DNA of 64,000 bases from Symsagittifera roscoffensis (Eukaryota; Xenacoelomorpha; Acoela; Convolutidae): assembly GCF_963678635.1 (NCBI RefSeq), contig NC_087071.1, forward strand, positions 21,359,194 through 21,423,193. Direction: 5' to 3'. Below, in pieces: positions 29,601 through 42,500 of this stretch. The notes beneath the pieces were generated by a model. The model did not search any database, was not told the DNA's origin, and saw only the letters and a list, made by a program, of their open reading frames with translations. Numbering within the stretch: the first letter of the stretch is position 1; every line of letters starts with the position of its first letter. The translations under genes were made by a program, and so were the position numbers.

Positions 29601-32600
29601 CATCTCAATAACAGTCGAATGTTCAAAATTTCACTTTTTAGGATAAATTTCTGAATAACTTATTTAAAAATTAGCAATCTAGGGTCGAATTTCGGTTACA
29701 TTCATTGATCGAAAAACGTTATTATTCAAACGCCAGAACAAATGTGAACGGTATTATAACTCTTGCATTATCTTTACCATTAAACGAATTGAAGTAGTTT
29801 ACTCGAAAAATTTTTCTTAGCGTTATTAAATTCTTATCAACACATTATTTGCACATGCTAAAAAGCACTCGATTGTTTGCTCGATCACTACAATCGTTCT
29901 GGCTAAATTTGTGAGCTAAAATATCTATCAAGTGATTATTACTGCCAAAACATTCATACAAAATGGTATACTACGTGAGAATGACAAACGCAATACACAG
30001 CCAACACACCAAAAGTGTCAATGAACGCGAGAAAAACCGACTTACTTGTTTTTTGAGAAAAAACTTCGGATTTCAAAAATAGCCTTTTAGCTCTTTGAAT
30101 TTAATGAACATTTTATGATTAACACTTTTTGATAAAAATAACCCTATTTGAGAAAACTGGATTAATAGATAAATTTAGAACTCCGCTTAGAAAGCTGAAA
30201 ACTTAATTCCACTTTCGGAACTAAAAATCGATCACGTTTTTCGTGACCTTTACACTTTTGCTGTTCGATAGTGGAATTTGCCTTCCTTTAAATACAGGAA
30301 ATGAACTGAATTTAAAAAGAAATCATAAATCAAACCGAAGTAAATTTGAGCCGAAAAAATTTCAAGACTTTTCCTGACAAAAAAATCATCAGCACCTATA
30401 TAGGAGTCAGGACTATGTTCAACTCTTAAAAAAATAAGGAAATACGACAAACCTAGCCGCTTGACTGTTGGACACACTCGAGAAAATGAAAGAATTTTTC
30501 TTATAAGTATCTATTTTTAGCATAAAAACACCAGAAGCGCTTTAAATTTCAAAAAAGATTAAATTTCGGACTTTTTTATACTAAATTCAACCATTTGCAG
30601 ACACTGCATCAAGGGCTATTTTTTTTACTCCGCTGAGAAATCTAAAACTGGAAATCCACTTGTGAAACTTAAAGTAAAACATAGCTAGAAAAAATAGTTT
30701 AAAAAAAGTAACACAGGCGATGCTGAGCTTCGCATCACTTGCAATATATCGAAATCGTAGAATTGCAAGCTACCAAATAGACAGTGATACCTATCTCAGA
30801 ACACGTGGTTAGACGTAAGCCAATAACACGTGGTTATACATCAATTGATCCGAAAACAAAAAAATGCCAAAGAGAACAGATGTCATACAAAAAATTGAGC
30901 GCTTGAAAGTTTGAATTTTAACTTTTATACTAACAACTCAAACAAGTATTATCATTTTATTCTTAAACCGATGCAAAGAATTGATTTTTAAAATTCCGCT
31001 AGGAAATCTGAAAACTAACATCCACTTTCGAAAGAAAGTTTTGTTCACGTATTTTTACGCGCCATTTATCCTTCGCAACCTATTAGCAAAGGAATTCCTT
31101 TTAGCAAAGTCAAAGGTGAAATCAATTTGCAAAAAAGCGTGCACAGATTTCCGTTTTTCTCAAAGAACAAAATCAATTCGACCTATATAAGTGTTCATTG
31201 ACACTTAAACTATGTTCATTGACACTGAAAAAGCATCCGATCGCAAAACCTAAACTATAATTTTCTGAGTTTGGACGACAAAACCTATCAGCAGTTTTTT
31301 AATTGAATTACATCTTTTAGCTATCTATTCTAATACCAACACATTAATACATGGAATGGTTAGTATAACTTTTATCGAGATTAACTGCAACAAAGCAGTA
31401 ACAAAAAATCGCAAAAACGAAACCAGACCATCAGAGAGTTGAAGCATAGCCAAAAATGTAAAGAAGTGTACAGAACAAGGAAACTAAAACATAAAAAGAT
31501 TTAAAATTTTTGAACCATTTACGATACTCGAAACTTAAAAAAAAACACTTGCGAGAACTCGACAATAGCAAAAATTAGAAATGAACCTCGAATTAGTTGC
31601 CTCTGCGATTCGCACTTGCGACCTAGAGATTAAGAGTCTAACACACTAACCACTCAGCCACGGAAGCTTAATATACACCAAAAACTAGGCAAAAAGACAG
31701 CAGAGAACAGATGCTATACAATTTCCAATGCTACAGTGAAATTTCCAAATGAGTGAACACCTTTAATCAACATATTTATTTGTAAATTAAATTAGAAAAA
31801 AAGAAGGTTCGTAATAATACACAAAGCTGATCACAAGTGTAAATCACATTTAGGCTCAAGAATTTTTAACAATTGGCACGTTTTTAAAAAATATATATCC
31901 CATTTCGAAAAAACTGAATCATTAAATAACTTTTCGGCTGAGCTGGAAAATCAGAAAATCACTTCCATTTTTGAATACAGGAAACACTCACGTTTTTTGT
32001 GAAAATTACACTTTTGCTTTTCGATGGCGAAAATTACAATTTGCCGCAACACAGCCTAAATAGGTGTCTTCTCTTCGTTCATTGACACTTAAAAAAACTA
32101 CAGCATAAAAAGGCTCAATTAGTGTAAGAATTGCAGCTGAATAAAAATCGTTAAAAAATTATGTCATACAATTAATGCAATTCAGTTTTTTTTTAAAAAA
32201 CGGAAAGTTCAGATCCCATTTTCTCGACACAAATATTTTCATTTTTTAAATGGAATCCCAATTACTACTAAAATGGCTTTAATATGATACCAAACTTCGT
32301 ACGATTTCCCTTGAGTCAGAGTTCCTTCCAGTCAGTCGCTTAATGGCGCTGAGGGAACAAAATTGTATCAAATAAATAATTTTACAATTAAAAACAAGGT
32401 TCATTTTTTACATCATTTACTTTTTCATTATGAGAGCCAAAACTGTCATCAATTTTGCAAATGAACATGACGTGACCTTTTAAATCCAACACAATTAGGA
32501 AACTGTAGAACTTAATCACTTTAACAAGAATTTTGATTTTTTTAAGCAAAAACAAGGATAGCCGTTTGTTGCGCAAGAAAAGAGGAAATGATCATTTTGA

Positions 32601-32999
32601 AAAACCTTTAAAAAAATTCCTTTTTTTAATTGTGTCACTTATTTCCATGGTGCGATGAAAGAAATTAGCATAAAACACTAAAAAAACAGGCATAATTGTC
32701 TACTTTTGTCAACAAAAACTTTTGAAAAAGAAAAATTCAAAGAAAAACATAAATTAATTCGAAAAACTTCATACATTTCCCTAAAATTTTGGCAAATTAT
32801 GTTTTGAATTTAAAAAAAACAGTGTTATCAAGAAAGCGCTAAATTTGAAGAACTTTAAAAAGCCAATGATGTGCTATGTGATGTTTAATTATCAGATTTA
32901 GGTTTTTCTTGGCTCAATTAAAATTGTTAATTATATTACCTATATCGACTAAAAAAATTTCAAATCACTTTTTCTTGAATCCGAACTTTTTGTTCCTAC

Positions 33000-33560
33000 C
33001 ATTTGAAAAATGGGGAGGAATTTTGTATTCGGATGTGTTTGTTTCTTTTTTCTTTTTGTTTTCCACGCAAAACCAGGTACCACAAATAATTATCGGAATG
33101 GGTCGAGTGTTATATCATATTAAAGCCTTTTAAACCGTGATTCAAACGACATTAAAAAATTCAAAGTTTTTTCAGTGTCGAGAAAAACCGGTTTAAAAAT
33201 TTTGATTTTTGTCTTTTTTCGAACTAATATGGTGTGAGCGTGTAGGGCTAACAATAGCTTATTTAGATGTGCTTGAAGTAGTTTTTGAAGTTTTTTCGCG
33301 CCATTTTGTAAGCAAAGGCTAAAAATTCCAAAAATTTTTTTTCGACTTTTAGTCATTTTTCTTCAAAAACTGTTTTTGGAATGGCCTTTTTACTTTGACT
33401 GTCAAATATTCTTAAGTTCTTTTTTCCATTCAGATCTTTTTATCACACCATGCGGAAAAAAACGACAATAATTTGAAAAATTTATATATTTTTGTATTTT
33501 TCTAAGAGTGTGGTCGGAACGGAACATTCTGAGCTACTTGCACAGTAACCGGCTATCCTT
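33000..33560 (+). repeat. Interspersed family B copy
   Basis: Matches 46836-47470 in inverted orientation: shared phrases are GTGCAAGTAGC.CAGAAT with GGATAGCCGGTTACT, a TGTCGAGAAAAACCGGTTT block and a CCACGCAA..CAGGTACCAC block. A third, more diverged copy lies at about 37278-37730. Confidence 0.55.
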
Positions 33561-34933
33561 ATTTTAATTTAAATTCGTTTGAACTACAAATAAAAGGGCT
33601 TTAAAATAAATCATTTGACACATTAAAATGATTATTTTTGTATCTGAATTTGCGTGAAAAAAAGCCCGAGTAAATTTGTCTTCGGGTGAGTTTAAGTTTT
33701 AAGCTTTTTTTTATTTTGCAAGGAATAACAAAACACTAAAACAACCCGAAGACAGAAATCCTCCTCTTCCAGTGGTCGGAAGAAGAAATTAGAAAAAATT
33801 TGCATTCATAAAATTTTAAAGTGATAACCAATTTTCCATTCCCTAAGCAAATTTGAATGAATTTTTTTTTGGAATTTAGTCCAATGGAATTTCGCCCTAA
33901 TCACTACTCTTCCAATCTACACATCAACAACTTAGTTCATCTACACAACATGAAACTGCATGGTACAAAGAAATAACATGAAACTCACATGTAGGATTAT
34001 AATTTTAGTATGGACACTGGAGAAAACATGAATACAGTGCTATTTTCAAAATCTTTTCAAAACAAACTGATTTAGATCAATACAAAATTAGATAAGCACA
34101 TGTACTTTTTAGCCCCTGCTCCCTTATACCAGCCTGATGCATTCAATGTCATAGAAAACTTAAAAATATATTGACAGCAACCGAGAAGAAATTACTGAAA
34201 ACTAATTCATTTGAGACAATCAAAATGAAAATCCTATGGAAAAAAGTAATCGTCTTCCATGTACAATCGCAAAGTAAAACTCCATCAAACATATAATGAG
34301 AAAGCGACCAATTTAAAGAGTCATTTCCATCGCAAAAAATGATTTGAAATAAAAGGCAAAACTTGGCCTTGAATGATTAGCGCTGGTACTTCGAAACCAG
34401 TGATGACCGTTTAGTTGAATCCATTTTAAGGGAAAATTTTGAAATTTAAATTAAAACTGTTCAAAATAATTATAAAAAGTCTTGGCTTCAAGTTAAATTT
34501 TCCCAAAAATACTAAATTTCCCTTTAGCAATTTACATTGTTCCGAAATCCGGTATTTTTGCTAATTTTGGGTACTTTTTGCAATTTTTAAACAAGAAACC
34601 AAAAGCAATTTTTTCGAGCATATATTTTTGCAACACAAATTTACCAGTTTTGTCGTTGAAACTCAGATGGTTTGCTATTTACGCGGAACTGTGAAACGTG
34701 AAAATAATTGACAAAAGTTACTTGTGTACTTTATCGTCGGATTAAAATCCGCTCGAACAAATTTAATTGTTTTTTTTGCTCGATTTATATTAAAACTTTT
34801 CATAGAAACTGATTGGGCTCATAATTTTACATTTAAGCAAATTGAAATTTAAATGAAAACTTAAATTAAAGTAAACATTTTTTTAAATGGACATTTTTCA
34901 GTAGAAAAGTGATCTTTTTTTTTATCGACTGAC

Positions 34934-35053
34934 CTTTTTGATCATCTGACAGAGATGCATCCACGCGAACTGAGACAGTCTGTTGTTGGCTCCCAACTTC
35001 AGCTTAGTCGCCACTTCATAGTAGTCTATCATCTCGAACAGCGCAATCGCTAC
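34934..35053 (-). CDS. PPP1R37: PPP1R37-like LRR exon
   Basis: Forty whole codons between acceptor TTTCATTAG and donor GTCAGT. The translation has Ala-Leu-Phe-Glu-Met-Ile-Asp-Tyr-Tyr-Glu, closely matching the vertebrate Ala-Leu-Phe-Asp-Met-Ile-Glu-Tyr-Tyr-Glu, and ends Gln-Met-Ile-Lys-Lys where vertebrates have His-Met-Met-Arg-Lys. This is one of the most conserved segments in the window and anchors the family assignment. Related copies of a roughly 95-base repeat flank the exon (34211-34312 and 35136-35230). Confidence 0.88.
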
Positions 35054-35869
35054 CTAATGAAACGAAACCAGACATGTGGAGTTTTAAAAATCAGAGTAAA
35101 ATATGTGAGTAAAATATTTTATTAAAATTTCATTCGCGACAATCAAAACGAACATCTTATGGAAAAAGCGCAACATAGTTCATGTACTATCGCAATGTAA
35201 AAGTCCATCGAAAAAAATAATGAGAAAGTGTTACTTTTTTACCGAGTAAAATATGTGCATCATTTAACAATCCACCCTCCCTCCCTCCCTAAGATCCCTG
35301 GTAAAGAATTACCACCCTTATAACGAGCTTATTTATCGGTTAAGCATAAGTCAAGCTAATTATGAACCTTCTAATGAATCCCGCTTTTCCAATAGAAAAA
35401 TTTGTTAACATGATCTAAAAAATGACTTGAAATGAGGTAAAAAAAACATGGTTTAAAGCATTTAATGAGTGGGATCAAGTGCAGAATCTTGTTGAGTTTG
35501 TTTTCATGAATACGAAACTACAAAAACCATTGTTCAAAAGACAAGTGACCAATTAGCATCTCGAGGGGCTTAACTTCAAATAAAGAAGCGCTGTTGAATC
35601 CTTAAGAAAAACATTTTTCCAAGCGCGGAAGGACCATTATTACGTTTGTTCATCTTTTAACGACAACTACTGCTATATCGATTTCAAATAATACATACAA
35701 TTTTGATCATTTTAGTGTTGGGAAATTTAATGATCAAAAATACTGTAGTATAATAAATATGTAGTGTATCAGAAACTGAGCTAGCTGAATAATCAGGAAG
35801 TTCTTTTCAGAAAAAAAAAACATTTCAATTAAACGTTTGAAGTATCAATCAACGTTTTGTTTTTCTCAC
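35054..35869 (-). other. Host intron, no gene seen
   Basis: AT-rich. A block at 35136-35230 repeats 34211-34312 at roughly 80% identity, so these two blocks bracket the exon at 34934-35053. Confidence 0.45.
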
Positions 35870-35970
35870 CGTGTCTTCAAGGTAGCAGTTTTCTAGATCA
35901 AGTATGACAAACTGAGCATGTCTGAACACTATCTCTAGACTATCTGCAACTCTACCATCTAGTTTCTCGC
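35870..35970 (-). CDS. PPP1R37: PPP1R37-like LRR exon
   Basis: Acceptor TGTTTTTAG, donor GTGAGA. It encodes Glu-Lys-Leu-Asp-Gly...Val-Phe-Arg...Val-Ile-Leu-Asp-Leu-Glu-Asn, aligning residue for residue with the vertebrate segment Gly-Glu-Lys-Leu-Asp...Val-Phe-Lys...Val-Val-Asp-Leu-Glu. This is the first clear leucine-rich repeat. Two bases of a split Gly codon open the exon and it ends in phase 0. Confidence 0.82.
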
Positions 35971-35984
35971 CTAAAAACAAACAT

Positions 35985-36443
35985 AGCCAACTGAACGTTG
36001 GAAAAGAGTAATGAACGCATGGAAACTGAAAAACAACTGACTTGTTTTTTCAAAACCCTTAACTTTTGCATTTCGAAGAAAAAAATAGATGACCTCAAAG
36101 CTCTTTGAACTTGTAGAACAATTTATATTGGACAATTTTGCTAAAATCAACCCAATTTAAGAAAACTTAATCAATACGTAAAACTTATATTTCGCTGGGA
36201 AATCTGATAATTAATTTCCATTTTCAAATTCAGAAGTCGATCACGTTTTTCGTGACCTTTACACTTTTGCTGTTCGATAGAGGAGTTTGCCTTCGTTTTA
36301 ACAATAGAAATGCACTGAACCTTGAAATAAATCACAAGTCAAACCGCAAAAAATCAAAACTGAACGTGAACTAATTTTAAGACTTTTCTGAAAAAAAAAT
36401 CAGCAAGACCTATATAAGAGCACTCACTACGTTCATTACTCTT
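35985..36443 (+). repeat. Interspersed family A, best-preserved copy
   Basis: Begins CATAGCCAACTG and carries AAGAGTAATGAACG at 36005-36018 and its exact inverse CGTTCATTACTCTT at 36430-36443, a perfect 14-bp inverted pair. Between them it is AT-rich and non-coding with TATATAAGAGCACTCACTACG near the right end. Related copies occur at 1133-1550, 26704-27162, 30011-30430 and, in pieces, elsewhere in the introns. I see no clean target-site duplication. It may be a MITE or another short non-autonomous element. Confidence 0.6.
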
Positions 36444-38519
36444 AAACTTAAAAATTTTAAGTGAGCAGTCAACAACTGTTAAAGATAATATAAATGGCAT
36501 GTTCATAACATAGCCAAATTTCGCTGTTCGATTGTGGAGTTTGCCTTCCTTCTAGGAAATGAAATGAACTGAAGAAGAAATCACAAGTCAAACTGTAAAA
36601 AAGTAAATTTGAGCCTGAACAAATTTATTGACTTTAACGAAAAAAAATTATCTCGACCTATACAAGAGTCTGAATTACGTTCATCGGCTCTTAAAAACTG
36701 GAAATAAAACGACGGAAACCAGGACGACGAATCGGAAAAAAAATTACACAACATATTTATTCGAAAAAAAAACAATTAATGCCTGAAACAAACTCCATCT
36801 AATTAATACCTAGCCAAATAAAAGTAGTGTTACATAAATTTTCTAAAAAAAATTGAGCATATCAGCATCTGCACATAACATTTACCATTCCTGCCAAATT
36901 GACGATTCTGTGAACACAGTTATTTACGGGAAAGACTTCTACCCGGTTGCATCACTCTTGTTGATCTCAAGTAAAAAAAATAATAAACACATAGCACGCA
37001 TTGGATTACAATAAGTGCGGAAAAGGAATTTATCAGAATTATGTTTAAGGCAAAAAGATTGTTCACTTGCTCCAAAAATCATCAAAATACTCAAGAGACA
37101 GCGAGAACATTAAAAAAAGAATAAAAAATGATATTAAAAAATTTTCTTTCTTCGAAGAAATTTCAACTTTTAGGTTCCAAAGAAAATATATCAGACACAT
37201 TTTTCTTAAAACTAAGCATTTGGAAAAGTTTATCGACCGGCCAAATAAAATCCGTAGCGAAGATAATAAAAAGATAAAAAGGACTGCCGGTCGCTGTGCA
37301 AGTAGCACAGAATATTTCGACAACATTCACTAAAAAACAAAACCAATTTTTTTTTCTTATTAGAGTCCTTTTTGTGCGTCGTGCGATGAGAGAGGAGTAC
37401 CCGAACGCAAAAAAAATAGTGAACTGAACATAATTAACAACAAAAACGAATAACAAATGAAAAATAAAATCAGAAAAAACCTTTTGAAAATACTTTCTTT
37501 TAATTTTATTGGCCAGGAAACGCAAAAAAACTTCCGATGCTAAATTTACCGGAGTAAAGCTAATTTTTCCAATTCTAAAATGAAAGCAAGCCAATTTCTA
37601 GCAAGCTTTAAACTGTCAAACCGGTTTTCGCGAAACTGTGATAGCTTTAAGTATTTTTGTGTCGGAGTCACGACTGAAAAAGCTTTAAATTAGATATCAC
37701 TTCAACCATTTTGATAGTTCGTTCTGCTACCAGATTTTGCCTGAGGAAAAAGAAACAATTACATTTATAACAAAGTGGCTCTCCATTTAAAAAAACGGAA
37801 CAATTCAACTTTCAGAACTAAAGTCAGACAAGTTTTTTCTTGCTATTTGAACATTCGTGAGAGGATGGTGTAATTTAACTTCCTTTTAGTAAATGAAATT
37901 GAAATAAACTTTCAAAAAATCAAAAATGCAAACGCAGAAATTTGAGCGTGAGCTTTCTAAAAAAATCCCAAAAAATTATCGCGACTTTTATAAAACTTAC
38001 AAAACAAAATTTGTGACATCAATTTTTTCCCAGGCTACGGCCGGAAGCAAGTTTTGTAGGCGCTATGATGTCCTAGAAAAGACACAAAAGAAAGTCAGAA
38101 ATTTTAGAATTGAGCACTTGCATTTTTTGAGAAAAGAACCTCGACGCAGGATTGAAAGGCAGAATGCACAATTGATTCTCTCAAAACTCTTGAAACCCAA
38201 AAAAGGACCCTGTTTTGCCAAGAACTCTGCGCCACAAGCAAAAAATTGAAATAAGGTGCCAAAATACTATTTAAAACCCCGTTTGAAAATATTTTCCGAA
38301 AAAATACGAGGCACGCTCTACTTAATAAAAACTAGTCGGTAAAAGAGCATTTTGAAAATTTTTGAGGCCGGTATAAGTTCAAAAAAAAATTACCAGAAAT
38401 CAGAAACCAGACCATTTCAGAGGGAACAGAAAAATCTGACCAAGTGGCCACCCTGCCTAGACTTCCGATCTATTACACGCAAAAACGAGGGGGTCGAAAA
38501 TGAGTCTAAAAGCACACAC

Positions 38520-38705
38520 AGAGGTGGAGCTGCATTTCGCAATCACAAGCGACGAAACTGTAAAAGAAGCTTGTATATTAAGATGCAAGAAACTACAAAA
38601 CTTAGGAAATAAGCTTTGAAAAATAAAAAAAAATGTGAGCACTCCGGGATTCGAACATCCGACCTTCAGTTGAACAGTCTAATGTCCACAGCACTTGGCC
38701 ACATG
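38520..38705 (-). repeat. tRNA-derived SINE-like copy
   Basis: The minus strand starts with a tRNA-like head (A-box-like GTGGCCAAGTGCTGTGG, and B-box GTTCGAATCC at about 38649-38658, the best B-box in the window) and ends in the shared tail TCGCTTGTGATTGCGAAATG. The T-stem does not pair well, so I do not call a tRNA gene. Confidence 0.55.
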
Positions 38706-39300
38706 CTATTAAAGCTTCCAAGCACTAGCAACCAATGAACTGGATAGACACTATTTTATCCGCATTGGTTTGTCTGGAAAAAACTAGATTAGAAATATAA
38801 TACTACGCAAGCGAGTTTAATTAGCTTCGAAAACAAGACAGATGTTTAGCTCAAGAATATCATATCTCAGCAGAATTTAAGCGTCCAAAAAATTCATTTC
38901 TGCTGAAAATTTTTCATAACTCAGATACTCTCCCCGAGAACTCTAAACGCATAAAGCCGCACAATCAGATGCGGCTAAGCCTATTGAAAGTTTACAGAAA
39001 AGTATTTATACGTCCAAATCAAGTTTTAAAACAATTCTCATCAAAAATATCAGATAAAGCTTGGTTATTTTCATGCATTTTTCCATTTCAAATTCAAACT
39101 TTTGATCTCATTCCTTTACAAATCAATTTGAAGGACAAATTTTTAAATCGAGGAAACAACAGGCAATTGATTGAATAAAAGCTACGTCTGACGCTATTTA
39201 GCAAAAGAAGGCATTAAAAAAACTATCTCAAGATATATACATACTCGAAAAATTCAACATAACTACTCGTTCATTCATTTAAACTAACAAAACAAATTAC

Positions 39301-39346
39301 CTTTAAGGCTAAGCTCCTTTATTCTTTCATCCAGGTTTTTAGCTTT
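39301..39346 (-). CDS. PPP1R37: PPP1R37-like micro-exon (46 bases)
   Basis: A very short exon lying 83 bases downstream of the previous one, with acceptor TTGTTTAG and donor GTAATT. It encodes 15 residues plus one base, ending Ile-Lys-Glu-Leu-Ser-Leu-Lys-Gly, matching the vertebrate Leu-Asp-Cys-Leu-Asp-Leu-Lys-Gly that opens the first leucine-rich repeat. Phase in 0, phase out 1, both consistent with the neighbours. Confidence 0.72.
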
Positions 39347-39429
39347 CTAAACAATCAAAAAAAGTTTTAAAAATCTTCAGTTTAAGGAAAAAAATCTGTG
39401 AAAGAAATTTAAAACCAAGTAGTTTTTAC

Positions 39430-39527
39430 ATCTATGCATGATATGACTGAATTGAGAGGTTTCGTCCTGTTCTGTTCACAGCTCACTTTGTACAGTTGGA
39501 TCAGGTCATCCTTGCTAACCGAATCGC
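39430..39527 (-). CDS. PPP1R37: PPP1R37-like exon, helical segment before the LRRs
   Basis: Acceptor TTTCTTTAG, donor GTAAAA. The 98 bases begin with two bases of a split Gly codon and end on a codon boundary. The encoded segment (Asp-Leu-Ile-Gln-Leu-Tyr-Lys-Val-Ser-Cys...) corresponds to the vertebrate stretch Val-Ile-Gly-Ala-Tyr-Lys-Gln-Ala-Cys. Together with the next exon it has the same length as the vertebrate segment (36 residues from the shared Lys to the shared Lys-Gly). Confidence 0.75.
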
Positions 39528-42500
39528 CTAAAGAAATCAAGTAATTAGGTTTAGTCTCGATCCCATTCAGCTTTTTAGATAATGAAGTAATAGTAGACGA
39601 AAGATATAATTAGGTTTAGTGCATTTTCAATTCAGACTATTCTTTACGGTGAAGATAAACAAAGAGAATGTAATTAGCGCTTCGATACCCTTAGACCAAG
39701 AATTTTTTTTTGGTATTGTTTTGTCTAAACGGGCGTCTAGAAGGTCCATACGTCAATTAAGTAAAACAACTTTCCAGGTAATGAAACCTGTCCGATGATT
39801 CTGTCAACAATTTCCTAGAACCTTTTGAGTTTTTTAAGCTCTATTAATGGTAAAGAAAATATTTTAGTGAAAGTTCATCTAAATTTGGATCCCGCGCTTG
39901 TAACTCTCTACCATAGAAAAAATAACGGTTATGAAAAACTTAAGCAAAGGTTCCCCTACATTTGGGTAGAAATAAAAACGAGGAAAAGGGAGCAAATGGT
40001 GGTGAGCAGTGCGCTAGTAGTTTAGTTTTAATGATTGCTTTAATCACATGGCATACCAGGCTGAGGCAACAGTTTGTCGCATGCGACATTTGGCAGCACC
40101 TCAAGAAACGACAATCCGTCGCAGAACAATTTGCCATAATACGCATAGCCAACAGACAGTTGGAAAAGTGTCAATGAACGTACGGAAACAGAAAAACAAC
40201 TACCTTTTTTGAAAGAGGTTCAAATTTCACAGAACAAATATGTGTTCTTAACGGTATTTGATGTTGAGCAAATTATGATTGACAATTTTTGATTAAAATA
40301 ACCCACTTTTTTATTTAAAAAAACGGTGATACATTACAAAGGGTGGCATATCGAACTGATCTTGGCAAAAACTCAGACACTCAGCTAATCAAAAACTTTG
40401 ATCCCCACCGTGACTCAAACTTGGCGTATAGCCCTTCGGTCAGATGGTTTCGCCACAGTATCAATCACACGCACACTTTAGAGAAGAATAATCAATTCAA
40501 CAGCAGCTGTTTCCTGTATTTGCTCCTTAGATTTATTCAAAAAAAAAATAACAGTTAATAGCAAACTGGGACCACAGTTAATAGCAAATACATATGAATT
40601 TGAATTGAACTCAGAAAAAGCATATTCAGTGCTGATTTAAACTATCCGGACAAAACGACTAAAACTTGAAATTTCGAACGCGTTTTTCGTAAATTGGGTT
40701 GACTTTAGGCACAAATTGCTTAGAATTTTGGAAGAATTAAAATGGTCAAACTCAATTTCCAAAATTCGGGCCCACAATTTAAACCCAATATGGATCGGAT
40801 CATTTTCGGCTTTTTGGTCAATTAAAAGTAACGGCAAAACTAACTGGTCGATCACTAATATAAAAACATCGATGTGAGCCTCTTATGTAGCAAAAAAAAA
40901 TTTGAGAATAAAATGATCTCCAAAAATTTCGCAAAGCCAGAACGTTTCTAAAATGTTTCTAAATTAATAATGGTGTTTTATACAGTGAAAACTACTTTTT
41001 GTCGATCAAATAGAAATAAATTAATTTAAATAAATTTTTGGAGATTTAACCTCGCTTAAAGTTTGTTGAGCTACGTAAGAAGTTCAAGTGGATATAATTA
41101 TATCAGTAATCGTCCTAGCAGTTTTGGCGTTTAATCGGCCTAACTTTTGATTGACTAAAAAAAAGCCAACGATGATCTATTTTGGGATACAATTTTGGGC
41201 CCCAATTTCGCACAACAAGTTGTGCTATATTAATTCTGCTGAAACTCTAAGCAAATTCTGTCTTCTTAATTTTTCACTTAACCTCAAATCCAATTCGAGA
41301 AAAATGCTTTTGCAGCCAGCTAAAGCTGAAAATAGAAGTAGGATAATTTTTGATTTTTTGTACTGATGCAGAAGGAAAAGTGTTTTTTCAAAATCAGATC
41401 AATAGCAAAGAAAAGTAAACCCCAATTTAATGACTTCAAAACCTGTCAACTTCATCAACTAATTGAGTTTTCTTTATAAAAATTGAAGTGATTACAAAAG
41501 CTTGTTCGGTTGAAAGATGCTTAAAATTATGCTCAATAGATTTGGGGGGGGGGTAGATTTCGAGAGAATTCAAAAAGATTCAAGAAACAGTAAAAAATCG
41601 AAAATTTGATTTCTCCGAGGGTCATAACTTCTGGTGTAAACAAAATTGGGCGTATTCGCCTATAAAGTTGAGCTCTCCGCAGCCCGTTCTTTACACTGAA
41701 ACCAATATCTCAGATTCGGGGGGGGGGGTGAGTATTTGAGAAAAGTCGAAAAGTTTCAAAACACATTCAAAAATTTGACTTTTCTGAGTCATAACCTTTT
41801 GTGTAAAAATATTTGGGCGTCACCGCTTATGCAGGGGAGCTTCCCACATTTTTTTTTATACATTGAAGGCAATATCCCAGATTTGGGAGGGTAGCTTTCG
41901 AGAAGTTTCAAAAAAGGTCAAAAAATCGAAAATTCGGTTTTTCCTAGGGTCATTTTTTGTGCAAAAGTATTTGGACGTAATCGCTTATGCAGGTGGAGCT
42001 TCTCACAACCCGTCCCTTCGATTTAAACTTAAATCTCAGAGGGTCATAACTTTTAGTGTAAAAATATTTGGGCGTAGCCGCTTATGCAGTGTAGTTTCTC
42101 AAAACCTGTTCTACTTGTTGAACACAAAACTTCAGATTTGGGGTAATAGTTTTCGAGGAAATAAAAAAAAAACCTAAAATTTGGGTAAAAAAATCCCCTC
42201 ACACACTTTTCCAAAGGCTGTAGAAGGTGGGGTAAGGTAGAAAGAGACTAGGCTATTATACAGGCACAGAGGGGACTTGGCAGAATTCCAATTGGTCTTC
42301 TTTCCAAGAAGTAGTTTTTGACAAAAAATGAATTTTTGAAAAAGTGAAAAAAATTTTCCAGTGTCTCAAAAAAAAATTACAAAAAAACTCCGATTCCATT
42401 AATTTACATAATACCTGTTTTTATCAAATAGGAAGTTTTATTCGTTGTCCGGATAAACCAAATCAGCACAATTACCTGAGTGCATTCATAAATGCATTAA

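Larger units (their letters stand above)
29260..34933 (-). other. Host intron with assembly gap and repeats
   Basis: A 5.7-kb intron. It has family A copies at about 30011-30430 and 30950-31215, a tRNA-like SINE head at 31600-31675 (loop CTCTTAA, as in lysine tRNA), a SINE tail near 30715-30745, and a family B copy at about 33000-33560. No exon is supported. Confidence 0.5.
35971..39300 (-). other. Host intron: family A, family B and SINE copies
   Basis: A complete family A copy (about 35985-36443), a second partial one (about 36505-36695), a family B copy (about 37278-37730) and a SINE (38520-38705). I see no exon. Confidence 0.5.

Noticed and set aside
29354-29626. Open frames across the run of Ns
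   Set aside because: Artefact of the assembly gap.
37067-38612. Overlapping open frames of 85-143 codons on both strands in an intron
   Set aside because: Lys/Phe-rich chance frames in AT-rich repeats, with no exon borders and no conserved content.
38640-38705. A possible tRNA gene with a good B-box
   Set aside because: T-stem and acceptor stem do not pair by eye, and the stretch is joined to a SINE tail.
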